Source: Lentiprolixibacter aurantiacus (GTDB lineage Bacteria > Bacteroidota > Bacteroidia > Flavobacteriales > Flavobacteriaceae). Taken from it: a stretch of DNA of 64,000 nt. The translations under genes and the position numbers were made by a program. Where the stretch lies: contig NZ_JAPFQP010000004.1 in the NCBI RefSeq assembly GCF_026241225.1, positions 248,001-312,000 on the forward strand. Reading direction: 5' to 3'. The notes under the pieces were generated by a model. It saw nothing but the letters and a program-made list of their open reading frames with translations. It did not search any database and was not told the DNA's origin. Below, piece by piece: positions 32,702-41,684 of the stretch; the first letter of the stretch is position 1; each line of letters opens with the position of its first letter.

Positions 32702-33227
32702 GACTTTTGTTTTTTAATAGTTTTCTTAAATGACCCTTGCCCCTCAATAGCCTGGTCCTGCTTGCCGTAGGCGTTAATCCCAGGATCTGGGCAATCTCCT
32801 CATGATCGTACCCTTCCACCAGGTAGAGTTGCAGTACATACCTGTACTTATCCGGAAGTTGCTCCATGGTTTGCCTCACCTCTTCAACTGAGATAGAAGG
32901 TGCAACTGACCAGCTCTCATCTTCCACAACCTGCATCTGATAATCTTTTAGCTCCACGTGGTCCAGCCTCTTTGCTTTCAGGAAATCGATACACTTATTG
33001 ATCACTATCCGCTTTAACCAGGCTCCAAATGTAACTTCACCGCCGTACTGATGTATTTTCTGAAATGCCTTGATAAAAGCCTCCTGCAAAACGTCCTCCG
33101 CATCATCTGCGTTATTGAGAAATCGCATAGCCACACAATACATACCATCACAGTATTGTTTATATAGCTTTAGCTGCGCTTTTCGGTCGTTTTTCCTGCA
33201 GCGTTCTACCAGGTCTATTTGAAACAT
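32685..33227 (-). CDS. ECF-type RNA polymerase sigma factor
   Basis: 180 residues from the ATG at 33227; a TTG five codons upstream is less likely. Region 2 is clear (YCDGMYCVAMRFLNNADDAEDVLQEAFIKAFQKI), as is region 4 with its helix-turn-helix (LPDKYRYVLQLYLVEGYDHEEIAQILGLTPTASRTRL). It heads a three-gene operon with a membrane anti-sigma-like protein and a secreted beta-helix protein. This is the usual layout of an envelope-stress or cell-surface signalling unit in which the sigma factor autoregulates its operon. Confidence 0.93.
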   Translation of the reverse strand: MFQIDLVERCRKNDRKAQLKLYKQYCDGMYCVAMRFLNNADDAEDVLQEAFIKAFQKIHQYGGEVTFGAWLKRIVINKCIDFLKAKRLDHVELKDYQMQVVEDESWSVAPSISVEEVRQTMEQLPDKYRYVLQLYLVEGYDHEEIAQILGLTPTASRTRLLRGKGHLRKLLKNKSHGTGS

Positions 33228-33322
33228 CAGGTTGGTGGCCAAAGATTACTTTGTTGTTGCTATCCTTAAGGACGAGTTGAAAATTCAGGTGTTGCAAAAT
33301 TTCCTGTATTTTTAAAAAAAAG

Positions 33323-34237
33323 ATGCAACAGCCTTTGGAACAAGTTAGTATAAAAAACGATTACCTTTCCCTGAAAGTCCTGAATTACGGGGCTCGCATA
33401 CAGGAACTGCTCTTTCGCGACAAAAGTGGAAACTGGCAAAATACAGTAGTAGGATTTGAAGATCCTGAGGAATATTTGCATGATGCCATATCCCTGGGAG
33501 CCTGTGTGGGCCGATTTGCCGGAAGGATCTCATCCGGGGGTTTTACATTAGACGACGTTTTTTATCCCTTGTATAATGAAAAAGGCGTGCATCTCCATGG
33601 CGGAAAGGAAGGATTTGCCCGTAAATTCTGGGAAATAAGAGAAGTACATGAAGGGGAAGACCCCTTTGTTAAACTGGCTTATACCAGTCCACACCTGGAA
33701 GAAGGGTATCCTGGCAGGCTTCAGGTTCTGGTAACCTATCAGCTCATAAAGGGAAACCTGAGAATCTCCCATGAGGCTATTACGGACCGGAATACCGTTG
33801 TGAACCTTACCAACCATTCCTATTTTAAAATGGATGAAGAACCGAACATATCCCATTATCTGTTGCAACTAGGGTGCAGGCAATACCTGGAGACACATAG
33901 CAACCTGTTACCTACAGAGAAATTACTGGATGTCTACGGGACAGCCTTTGATTTCCAGCAAAGCAGAGCCATAGGGGAAACTCGTTTTGACACCCCTCTG
34001 GTGCTTCATACGGACTTTGCCGGCAGTGTCTACTCCCCCGTCTCCGGGATTCGTATGCGGGTTACTACCAATCAGCCGGCAGTAGTGGTCTATACCCCGC
34101 CTTCTTTTGCCGGGATTTGTTTTGAAACCCAGAATTATCCTGACGCCCCCAATATATCAACCTTTCCATCAAGCCTGTTAAAAGCCGGTGAAAGCTATCT
34201 CAATCAATCCGTTTTTACCTTCGATTTACTACCTTAG
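33323..34237 (+). CDS. Aldose 1-epimerase family protein
   Basis: A 304-residue beta-sandwich galactose-mutarotase-type protein that interconverts alpha and beta anomers of aldoses. The catalytic His lies in VVNLTNHSYFKMD and the general base Glu in FAGICFETQNYPDAPN; CVGRFAGRI is the N-terminal sugar-binding motif. There is no signal peptide, so it is cytosolic, although some flavobacterial homologues are exported. It is divergent from the sigma-factor operon. The physiological sugar is not evident; no sugar kinase or transporter is adjacent. Confidence 0.92.
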   Translation: MQQPLEQVSIKNDYLSLKVLNYGARIQELLFRDKSGNWQNTVVGFEDPEEYLHDAISLGACVGRFAGRISSGGFTLDDVFYPLYNEKGVHLHGGKEGFARKFWEIREVHEGEDPFVKLAYTSPHLEEGYPGRLQVLVTYQLIKGNLRISHEAITDRNTVVNLTNHSYFKMDEEPNISHYLLQLGCRQYLETHSNLLPTEKLLDVYGTAFDFQQSRAIGETRFDTPLVLHTDFAGSVYSPVSGIRMRVTTNQPAVVVYTPPSFAGICFETQNYPDAPNISTFPSSLLKAGESYLNQSVFTFDLLP

Positions 34238-34264
34238 GATAGAATTTATTTAAAACCCGATCCG

Positions 34265-34831
34265 ATGAAAATATTAAAATGGGTAGTGATTATCCTTATC
34301 GCTATAATTTTGTTGTTTGCCTTCGTAGGCATGCCCTATCTTAAAAAACAAACCAAAAAAATCAGCCCGGAAAGAGTGGCAACCTACGTACAGGATGGGC
34401 TGGACATGCAGGTAAAATATAGCGGTCCGTACAAAAAAGGGCGTATAATATTCGGCGAACTCGTACCCTTTGATGCGGTCTGGAGGACAGGGGCAAATGA
34501 ACCCACAACCTTTACTACAAAAACAAACATTAGTATCCTTGGTAATCAGGTGGCCCCGGGCACCTATTCGCTATGGACCATACCCGGAAGGGAAAGCTGG
34601 ACGGTGATGTTGAATTCGGAAGTGCCTGACTGGGGTGTCACACTCATAAGCGGCGGCAAGAAAACAACCTACAACCCGGATACCGATGTCTTCCAGATAC
34701 AAGTTCCCGTTGAAACACTGGAACAGTCAATTGAACGTTTTACAATCGATTTCCAGGAATCGGAAGGACTTTTCCTTACCCTGAGCTGGGATAAAACCCG
34801 TATTCGTATTCCAATCAAAAAACAGGCTTGA
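34265..34831 (+). CDS. DUF2911 protein
   Basis: 188 residues with one N-terminal membrane helix or uncleaved signal (MKILKWVVIILIAIILLFAFVG), then a DUF2911 domain: VKYSGPYKKGRIIFGELVPFDAVWRTGANEPT, APGTYSLWTIPG, DWGVTLI. DUF2911 domains are small beta-sandwiches common in Bacteroidota envelopes and have no known activity. Its TGA overlaps the TTG start of meaB, which implies co-translation but no obvious functional tie. Confidence 0.88.
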   Translation: MKILKWVVIILIAIILLFAFVGMPYLKKQTKKISPERVATYVQDGLDMQVKYSGPYKKGRIIFGELVPFDAVWRTGANEPTTFTTKTNISILGNQVAPGTYSLWTIPGRESWTVMLNSEVPDWGVTLISGGKKTTYNPDTDVFQIQVPVETLEQSIERFTIDFQESEGLFLTLSWDKTRIRIPIKKQA

Positions 34832-35868
34832 ACAAATCTTCACATACCGGACCTGACGGGGTATCACGAATGCAGTTCAAAAGAAAGAAAATCCCCTCTG
34901 TAAATGAACTGGCAGAGGCCATTTTTGCCGGAAATAAAACCTTGCTGGCAAGGGGAATTACGTTAATCGAGAGCAGAAGAACAGCAGACCATACTCTTGC
35001 TCAGGAACTAATTGAGCGTTGCCTGCCCAAAATAAACAAAAGCATCAGAATTGGCATTACAGGTGTTCCCGGTGTGGGAAAAAGCACTTTTATCGAACGC
35101 CTCGGAAAACTGATTACAGGCATGGGCAAAAAAGTTGCTGTACTCGCAGTAGACCCCAGCAGCTCGGTGACCAGGGGCAGTATTCTTGGAGATAAAACCA
35201 GGATGCTGGAACTCTCGAAGGACCCCGATGCTTTCATCCGGCCTTCTCCCACAGGTGAGTCCCTGGGTGGGGTGGCCCGGAAAACCAGAGAGTCCGTAAT
35301 CCTGTGTGAGGCCGCAGGCTATGAAGTAATCCTTATAGAAACTGTTGGTGTGGGACAAAGCGAAACCGCCGTCCACAGCATGGTCGATTTCTTCCTGCTG
35401 CTCAAACTTGCCGGCGCTGGCGACGAGTTGCAGGGCATCAAACGGGGGATCATGGAAATGGCAGATGGCATATTGATCAACAAAGCAGATGGTGACAACC
35501 TCAAAAGGGCTCAGCGGGCACGCGCAGAATTTGAGCGTGCCCTGCAATTATACCCCCCGAAAGCAAGTGGTTGGCTCCCGAAAGTGTCCACCTGTTCCGC
35601 ACTCAATAATGAAGGGATAACAGAACTCTGGGGAATGATTGAGGAGTTTATAGCAAACAACAGAGACTCAGGATTTTTTGAAACACTGCGTAGGGAACAG
35701 AATACCAACTGGTTCCTGCAAACGGTAGACGAAAGATTAAAATCCAGCTTTTACCAGCATCCCGATGTAAAAAAAGAATTAACCAAACTGATTAAAAAAG
35801 TAGGCAATAATCAAATTTCACCATTCAAGGCCGCTGACCTTCTGCTTTCTTCATTTAAACAGAACTGA
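34828..35868 (+). CDS. meaB: MeaB-type G-protein chaperone of methylmalonyl-CoA mutase
   Basis: 346 residues if the TTG at 34828 is used; an ATG at 34870 gives 332 and also preserves every motif, so the start is uncertain. P-loop GVPGVGKST, then LAVDPSSSVTRGSILGDKTRM, TVGVGQSE and NKADGDN for guanine recognition define the SIMIBI GTPase family (MeaB/ArgK). MeaB protects and loads the B12-dependent mutase. No mutase gene is in the window. It is translationally coupled to the DUF2911 gene. Confidence 0.93.
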   Translation: MNKSSHTGPDGVSRMQFKRKKIPSVNELAEAIFAGNKTLLARGITLIESRRTADHTLAQELIERCLPKINKSIRIGITGVPGVGKSTFIERLGKLITGMGKKVAVLAVDPSSSVTRGSILGDKTRMLELSKDPDAFIRPSPTGESLGGVARKTRESVILCEAAGYEVILIETVGVGQSETAVHSMVDFFLLLKLAGAGDELQGIKRGIMEMADGILINKADGDNLKRAQRARAEFERALQLYPPKASGWLPKVSTCSALNNEGITELWGMIEEFIANNRDSGFFETLRREQNTNWFLQTVDERLKSSFYQHPDVKKELTKLIKKVGNNQISPFKAADLLLSSFKQN

Positions 35869-35879
35869 AATAAAAAACC

Positions 35880-35887
35880 TAATTTTG
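35880..35887 (+). promoter_or_regulatory. -7 promoter element (TAATTTTG) for the GT2/YbhN pair
   Basis: Exact TAnnTTTG match, 21 bases before the ATG at 35909. Confidence 0.5.
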
Positions 35888-35908
35888 TCGCAATTCTAAA
35901 GTGTCACA

Positions 35909-36868
35909 ATGAATCCCATCACTGACGCCAAGTTATCCCTGGTGATCCCGGTTTTCAATGAAGCAGAAAACGTTACCCTGCTTGCATCAAAGATCCATGA
36001 GGCATTGCCCGGGTATAATTATGAGATTGTCTTTGTGGATGATTTTTCAACAGATGGTACGCGTAAGGTCATCAAGGGAATGGCTAATGAGCGTATCCAC
36101 CTGATTGAACTCAAAAAGAATTACGGCCAAAGCCTGGCCCTTGCGGCCGGTATTGACTACGCCAGTGGTGAATATATCATTACCATGGACGGGGATTTGC
36201 AAAATGACCCAGGGGATATCCCCCAAATGCTTCACTTTGCCATAAATGAGGAATTTGATGTGGTAACCGGCATCAGGCAAAAGCGCAAGGACTCGCTGAT
36301 CAAGAAAATTCCTTCCAAAATTGCTAATTTTTTGGTGCGGAGGGTTACCAAACTGGATATCAAAGACAACGGTTGTGCACTAAAGGTCTTTACCCGGGAC
36401 ATTGCGAAAGATCTCAACCTTTATGGGGAAATGCACCGGTTCATCACCCTGCTCGCTCACCTGGAAGGAGCCCAGATCAAACAGGTTCCTGTAAGGCACC
36501 ACGCCCGGAATGCCGGAGTATCTAAATATGGCCTGGAGCGTGTTTTTAAAGTGGTAGCCGATATGATGCTCCTGCTCTTTATCCGTAAATATTTCCAGCG
36601 CCCTATACACCTGTTTGGGATTTTCGGGGTGCTGCTAACTGTACTGGGCATTCTGATCAACGTCTACCTCTTCCTGTTGAAATGGGGATTTGGAGAAGAC
36701 ATTGGGAACCGCCCTTTACTGATCTTCGGAATGATGTTTATTCTGGCAGGGATTCAATTATTCACCATAGGTATTGTAATGGAACTGCTGATCAGAACCT
36801 ATTACGAATCGCAGAGCAAGCGTCCCTATCGAATAAAGCGAACAAGCATTGGCGGGAAAATTCAATAA
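35909..36868 (+). CDS. GT2 glycosyltransferase with C-terminal membrane anchor (DPM1/ArnC type)
   Basis: 319 residues. An N-terminal GT-A domain (LSLVIPVFNEAENV, VFVDDFSTDGT, ITMDGDLQNDPGDIPQM with the DxD-like site) is followed by two transmembrane helices (about residues 232-255 and 268-290). This architecture belongs to polyprenyl-phosphate hexosyl/aminosugar transferases such as DPM1, ArnC and GtrB, which charge undecaprenyl-phosphate with a sugar. It overlaps the next gene by 20 bases, and a GT39-type transferase that would use such a donor is encoded convergently nearby. Confidence 0.92.
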   Translation: MNPITDAKLSLVIPVFNEAENVTLLASKIHEALPGYNYEIVFVDDFSTDGTRKVIKGMANERIHLIELKKNYGQSLALAAGIDYASGEYIITMDGDLQNDPGDIPQMLHFAINEEFDVVTGIRQKRKDSLIKKIPSKIANFLVRRVTKLDIKDNGCALKVFTRDIAKDLNLYGEMHRFITLLAHLEGAQIKQVPVRHHARNAGVSKYGLERVFKVVADMMLLLFIRKYFQRPIHLFGIFGVLLTVLGILINVYLFLLKWGFGEDIGNRPLLIFGMMFILAGIQLFTIGIVMELLIRTYYESQSKRPYRIKRTSIGGKIQ

Positions 36869-37721
36869 AAAAGCCCTTACCACGGCCGTGAAACTGCTTG
36901 CCAGTGCCGTACTCCTCTATTTTGTATTCAATAAGATCCAATTACAGGATGTTCTGCAGACCCTAGGAACAACGGACCCCTACTACCTTTTTCTGGCCTT
37001 ACTTGCATTTATGGCCTCGAAGCTGCTCGCTGCTTTCCGGCTCAATGCCTACCTGCACCAGTTAAACGTATTACTTACCCACATGAGCAACCTGAAGCTC
37101 TACCTGCTGGGGATGTTTTACAATCTTTTCCTGCCAGGCGGAATAGGGGGCGATGCTTACAAGGGCTATGTGCTTAAGAAAGAATACGGCATCAAAACCA
37201 AAAGGGTTGTGGCTATTATGGTTCTTGACCGACTTAGCGGATTGCTACTCCTTTTCATTTATGCATGCTTCCTTGGCATTATGTTGGAGACTTCTTCCCA
37301 GACCGGGATTCGAATTGCAATTATTAGTGCCCTCTTCCTTTCCCTTGCCGTTTTCTGGCTCCTCAACAAACGGTTTTTTGACTATGTCTTCCCGGTTTTC
37401 TGGAAGTCAGTGGGATATTCTGCGGGGGTGCAACTATTGCAATTAGTTAGTGTTTTTCTTATCTGGAAATCCCTGGGATTGCATATGGCCCTGGTGCCTT
37501 ATCTGTTCGTTTTCCTCGTTTCCTCTATAGTAGCCGTACTACCGGTGACCATTGGTGGCATTGGCAGCAGGGAGGTAGTATTTCTATACGGATCCCTCTG
37601 GCTGGGCCTGGATGAAGGATCGGCCATCAGCATCAGCGTGGTATTCTTCCTGATAACCGCCCTGGTCTCCCTCTTCGGGATGATATACCATTTTAGGAAA
37701 CCGGTATTGGAAGTGTATTGA
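36849..37721 (+). CDS. YbhN/UPF0104 (LPG synthase TM-like) membrane protein
   Basis: 290 residues from a TTG start inside the preceding gene. There are seven to eight predicted helices with the family signatures GMFYNLFLPGGIGGDAYKGYVL and TIGGIGSREVVFLYG. This is the flippase-like domain of the lysylphosphatidylglycerol synthetase TM family, often found next to GT2 enzymes in glycolipid pathways and proposed to move or bind lipid-linked intermediates. The soluble LPG synthase domain is absent. Coupling to the upstream glycosyltransferase suggests a shared polyprenyl-sugar pathway. Confidence 0.88.
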   Translation: MAGKFNKKALTTAVKLLASAVLLYFVFNKIQLQDVLQTLGTTDPYYLFLALLAFMASKLLAAFRLNAYLHQLNVLLTHMSNLKLYLLGMFYNLFLPGGIGGDAYKGYVLKKEYGIKTKRVVAIMVLDRLSGLLLLFIYACFLGIMLETSSQTGIRIAIISALFLSLAVFWLLNKRFFDYVFPVFWKSVGYSAGVQLLQLVSVFLIWKSLGLHMALVPYLFVFLVSSIVAVLPVTIGGIGSREVVFLYGSLWLGLDEGSAISISVVFFLITALVSLFGMIYHFRKPVLEVY

Positions 37722-37733
37722 CCCTAGGCTGTA

Positions 37734-39392
37734 TTATTTCAAATGAATCAGATGCCGTTTTCGAAGCACCTCCCTGCGCGTATCCGGATTAAGGAAACGG
37801 GCCTGTAAGCGGGTTATCCTGAATTGATCTGCCGTATACTGTTCTTCCCACAGCAGGCCTTTTTCTTTTAAAGCGTCAAGGTCCTCGTCCGTTGCATAAA
37901 CCCAGACATCGTTCATTTGTTCCACCTTATCCAGATTCGTGATCTTCACAGGCTTGCGGTTGTAGAAATCAAGGGCCCAGCTCGGATGGGGAGCTATCTT
38001 GTAAATACGATCAGCCGGGATACTTTTTTCGCTTACCACATCGGCTATTGTGGCACCAGCCTCATATTTCAGCAAAGAAGGATAAAATGAGATATTCATT
38101 ACCAGGTTCAGGAGTACAGAACTCAATACTCCAACACTGATAATCCTGGAAAGTACCGGTTTTCTAACAACTGCGAAATAAACGGCAACTAAAATGAAAG
38201 CCAGGTAAAAATTGCCGACCAGGATATTTTCCGATTCAAAAACCCATTGTGTGAGCAAGGCAGCAACCACAAAGCACAAAGCAAATATTCCATATTGCAC
38301 ATTCCGAAAAACTTTTAACAGGTTTTCCCTGCGGCTCTTCTTGAGGTATACCAGGTAGGCCCCGCTAAGCACTGCGAAAAGGGGGATAGTAATATTCAGG
38401 TAATGTGGGAGTTTAAACTGGGCAAAACTGATTAAAAGGAAAATGAGCGATATCCCTCCTATCGTGAGGACTTCAACCCCCTGCCCCATCTTAAAACGGC
38501 TCTTAAAAACACGTTTTATCCTTGAACCAAAGGCTGAGATACCGATCACTGTCCAGGGCAGGAATACCCAGAGGAAGGTATGGAAAAAGAAGAAATAATC
38601 ACTGCTGTTTCTGCCTACCCCTTCCCCGCTAAGGCGCTCAAAACTTTGCTCCCAGAAGATAAAACGGAACCCGCTGCGATTGGCCTTTCCCCGAATAACC
38701 TTTTCGGGATGCAGGTCAAATTGCTGGTAGTAAGCATACAACATTGGGGTTATGGTGAGAGCAAATACTCCCAAAGCAACCAGAACACGCCAGTCTAATA
38801 GCATCTTCCATTTCCTTGTATAAGCCAGATAGCATAAAAGGGGCAGTGCAATGACAACCAGCGCTATTTGTCCCTTAGTTGAAAATGCAAGACCGGCACC
38901 CAGGGCCCCCAGCACAATATTGCCAAGTGTTTTCTGCTGTAGGTATAAAAGCAATTGCCATAGGGCAAATACGGTAAAACCGGTCAATACGGCATCTGTT
39001 CTCACATCTATAACCGATAACACTATGGTCTGGGCAGAAAGAAAAATAAGGGCCGCTATTTTTCCTGCATCCCTGTTGTAAAGTGCATTTCCAAGACCAT
39101 AACAGCTCCAACCACCCAACAGGGTAACCAGTATGGCAGGAATACGGTAAGCCCAGTCGTGAATTCCAAAAATTTTAAAAGACAAAGCAGCCAGCCAGTA
39201 ATGCAGGTGGGGCTTGTCCAGATATTCCTCAGGGCCTTTGAAAAGGTTTATGAAATCATTCTCCTGAACCATGCGCATGGCCATTACTGCGAACTGGGCG
39301 GAATCGTACTCAATAAGGGTAACAAACATGCCGGCCAGGTAAACCAGCAAAATAAGACCAATGAATATCCAGAATCGGGTCCGGGAAATCAT
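37734..39392 (-). CDS. GT39-family glycosyltransferase (ArnT/PMT_2 type)
   Basis: A 552-residue integral membrane GT-C enzyme. The N-terminal helix and acidic catalytic loop (LIEYDSAQFAVMAMRMV, YLDKPHLHYWLAALSFKIFG), about 12 helices and a soluble C-terminal domain match the ArnT/PMT_2 superfamily. These use polyprenyl-phosphate sugars to modify lipid A, glycans or proteins in the periplasm. The acceptor is unknown. Its start overlaps the PAP2 gene (ATGA), and the GT2/YbhN pair lies convergently 12 bases away, which places donor-forming and donor-using enzymes side by side. Confidence 0.92.
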   Translation of the reverse strand: MISRTRFWIFIGLILLVYLAGMFVTLIEYDSAQFAVMAMRMVQENDFINLFKGPEEYLDKPHLHYWLAALSFKIFGIHDWAYRIPAILVTLLGGWSCYGLGNALYNRDAGKIAALIFLSAQTIVLSVIDVRTDAVLTGFTVFALWQLLLYLQQKTLGNIVLGALGAGLAFSTKGQIALVVIALPLLCYLAYTRKWKMLLDWRVLVALGVFALTITPMLYAYYQQFDLHPEKVIRGKANRSGFRFIFWEQSFERLSGEGVGRNSSDYFFFFHTFLWVFLPWTVIGISAFGSRIKRVFKSRFKMGQGVEVLTIGGISLIFLLISFAQFKLPHYLNITIPLFAVLSGAYLVYLKKSRRENLLKVFRNVQYGIFALCFVVAALLTQWVFESENILVGNFYLAFILVAVYFAVVRKPVLSRIISVGVLSSVLLNLVMNISFYPSLLKYEAGATIADVVSEKSIPADRIYKIAPHPSWALDFYNRKPVKITNLDKVEQMNDVWVYATDEDLDALKEKGLLWEEQYTADQFRITRLQARFLNPDTRREVLRKRHLIHLK

Positions 39393-39958
39393 AACCTAAG
39401 TTTGTATATGGCAAAGATAGTTAACCTGTAAAACGTCCAGCCAAAGAAACCACCGATCAATAGGCCGGTCAGGACATCCAATGGAAAATGAACCCCGATA
39501 TAGATGCGACTGTAAGCCACAACCAGTGCCCAGATAACCAGGAGATATTTCAGAAACGGGAATCTGGTACTTAGCAGATAACTGAAATACAGGGCAATTG
39601 CAAAGGAGTTTGCCGCATGGGCCGAAAAGTAGCCGTATTTGCCTCCACAACTTGCCTTCACCAGTCTAACCTGATCAACCAGATCAGGATCGTGACAGGG
39701 CCTGAGGCGCATTACCCCATACTTAAAAAAGTTAGCCAGCTGATCTGTACAGGTAATCAATAAGCCCACAACCAGCAAAAGTATCAGTGTTTTCTTCCAG
39801 CCCAAATGGATATAGCTGAGTATTAAAAGCAACAGGTATAATGGGATTGAAGTCCACTTATTGGTAAGCAATAACCAAAACGAATCCCAGGTTTCCGATC
39901 CCAGTTGATTGAGAAAGAGGAATAGTTCCTGATCCAGCTTTACTAGCTCTTCCAGCAT
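39389..39958 (-). CDS. PAP2-family membrane phosphatase
   Basis: 189 residues with about five helices. The three phosphatase motifs are visible: KYGVMRLRP, YFSAHAANSF (SxH) and YSRIYIGVHFPLDVL (RxxxxxHxxxD). PAP2 proteins of this size dephosphorylate undecaprenyl pyrophosphate or lipid A phosphates at the outer face of the inner membrane. Coupled to the GT39 gene by a four-base overlap, it may recycle the carrier lipid or prepare lipid A. The precise substrate is unresolved. Confidence 0.92.
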   Translation of the reverse strand: MLEELVKLDQELFLFLNQLGSETWDSFWLLLTNKWTSIPLYLLLLILSYIHLGWKKTLILLLVVGLLITCTDQLANFFKYGVMRLRPCHDPDLVDQVRLVKASCGGKYGYFSAHAANSFAIALYFSYLLSTRFPFLKYLLVIWALVVAYSRIYIGVHFPLDVLTGLLIGGFFGWTFYRLTIFAIYKLRL

Positions 39959-39961
39959 ACT

Positions 39962-40189
39962 TTAGGATTGGTAACGACTAACTTCCCGGTCATAAAAAGC
40001 CACTGCTTCCTCAATCAGCCTTTCGGCTTCTACGGCCAGGTCATCTTCATCTTCCCTTCCAAACTCCTCAAACCATTCTACTTCATCATTCTCAAGATTT
40101 ATAATAAACCTCGGGTATTCCGTATGCACTATGTATATGGCATCGGGATGATCGGTATTGTCTCCTAAAAGGAATTTGGGAAGTGTCAT
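39962..40189 (-). CDS. Small acidic conserved protein
   Basis: A 75-residue, strongly acidic cytoplasmic protein (ENDEVEWFEEFGREDEDDLAVEAERLIEEAV) with an aromatic, beta-prone N-terminal half (YIVHTEYPRFIINL). There is no signal peptide or recognised domain. It sits 3 bases before the PAP2 gene and 20 bases after the MATE gene in a minus-strand run, so it is almost certainly translated. I think I recall similar short proteins in flavobacteria but cannot name a family or function. Confidence 0.7.
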   Translation of the reverse strand: MTLPKFLLGDNTDHPDAIYIVHTEYPRFIINLENDEVEWFEEFGREDEDDLAVEAERLIEEAVAFYDREVSRYQS

Positions 40190-40209
40190 GAGGGTTTCAA
40201 ATATTTATA

Positions 40210-41595
40210 TCAGTTAGTGATCAGACGGTTGGTCATATAATTAAATCGAATATACAACATTATGGCCGATGCTGTGAGCCCGGAGAGCAAGCCAATCCAG
40301 ATACCAACGCTCTCTAAATCCGTATACAGCCCCAGATAAAAACTCAATGGAAACCCTATCACCCAGTAAGCAATGAAGGTAATAATTGTGGGGATCTTAA
40401 CATCCTGCAGGCCTTTTAATGCACCGAGAATGACAACCTGCAAACCATCGGATATCTGAAAAAAAGCAGATACAAGCAGCAATTGGGCAGCAATACCTAT
40501 AACCTCCAGGTTGTCTGCCTGGTTGATCAGGTCATGCTCATCCAGATAGAGGGTGGGAAACCAGTACCGCCCTATTAAAAAGAGGGTTGCAAATACAATT
40601 TCCAGCAAGAAGGTCATAAAAAAGATCGATTGTGCTATCCTGCGTAATTCTATGAAATTATTCAGACCTTTCTGGTTTCCTACCCGGATCATGGCTGCCA
40701 CCCCCAGTCCCATACCAAACATAAAAGTCATGCTACTGAGGTTCAAAGCTATCTGATTGGCTGCCTGAGGGTTTTTACCCAACACCCCGCTTATCCATGT
40801 TGCTGCGGTGAAAATGGCCACCTCAAAAAGCATCTGCAGGGCAGAAGGAAAACCAAGACTCATAATCTTTTTGAGATAACTGGCTTCCAGATTGCGGAAA
40901 TTAAACCCGGTAACATAGTCGTGGAATTTCTTCCTGTTTTTGAGTAGCAGCCAGAGGAAGACCAGCATAATTATCCGTGCTACCAGTGTACCTATAGCCG
41001 CCCCAACCACACCAAGCCTCGGAAACCCCAATGCACCGAATATAAGGAGGTAGTTTAGTACAATATTCACCACATTGGCCAGAATGGTAGCGAACATGGG
41101 GTATTTGGTCTGGGAAAGTCCTTCTGAAAATTGCTTGAAAGCCTGGAACATGATCAGTGGTATTAGCGAAAAGGCCACAATATCCAGGTAGGGAATGGCC
41201 AGCTGCACCACTTCTTCCGGCTGATCCATATAGAGCATTAGTGGTTTTGCCAGGATGATAAGACCAAATAGCACCAGACCAAGCAGCGTACAGAGCACAA
41301 GACCATGTTTCAGAGCATTTTTGCCAGCCCCTTTATCCGCAGCTCCATCGGCTTCTGCCACAAGAGGCGTAATAGCCGTTGAAAAACCAATACCAATAGA
41401 CATCGCTATAAAGACAAAACTGTTGCCCAGGGAAACAGCTGCCAGCTCTGCCGTGCCCAACTGCCCCACCATTATATTGTCTGCGAAGGCCACAAAGGTA
41501 TGTCCCAGCATACCCAGTATTACCGGGGCTGCCAGGCGGGCGTTAAAGCGAAATTCTCGTGTGTACTGGCGAAGCAAGTCTAAAAATTTAATCAA
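40210..41595 (-). CDS. MATE-family multidrug efflux transporter
   Basis: About 461 residues, 12 predicted helices in two MatE halves. The first half carries PVILGMLGHTFVAFADNIMVGQLGTAELAAVSLGNS and the second FPSALQMLFEVAIFTAATWISG. MATE proteins (NorM/DinF type) export cationic drugs or lipids with Na+ or H+. There is no ATG near the beginning: the start is probably the TTG at 41595 or a second TTG at 41577. It follows mazG after 89 bases. The substrate cannot be inferred. Confidence 0.92.
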   Translation of the reverse strand: MIKFLDLLRQYTREFRFNARLAAPVILGMLGHTFVAFADNIMVGQLGTAELAAVSLGNSFVFIAMSIGIGFSTAITPLVAEADGAADKGAGKNALKHGLVLCTLLGLVLFGLIILAKPLMLYMDQPEEVVQLAIPYLDIVAFSLIPLIMFQAFKQFSEGLSQTKYPMFATILANVVNIVLNYLLIFGALGFPRLGVVGAAIGTLVARIIMLVFLWLLLKNRKKFHDYVTGFNFRNLEASYLKKIMSLGFPSALQMLFEVAIFTAATWISGVLGKNPQAANQIALNLSSMTFMFGMGLGVAAMIRVGNQKGLNNFIELRRIAQSIFFMTFLLEIVFATLFLIGRYWFPTLYLDEHDLINQADNLEVIGIAAQLLLVSAFFQISDGLQVVILGALKGLQDVKIPTIITFIAYWVIGFPLSFYLGLYTDLESVGIWIGLLSGLTASAIMLYIRFNYMTNRLITN

Positions 41596-41684
41596 TAATA
41601 TTATGGGGCAATTTGCTGGGTTGAAGACAACTTATGCAATGTTGAAGGGTTTTCAGGAATTCACGCCTGCATTCAATAGCAGCG

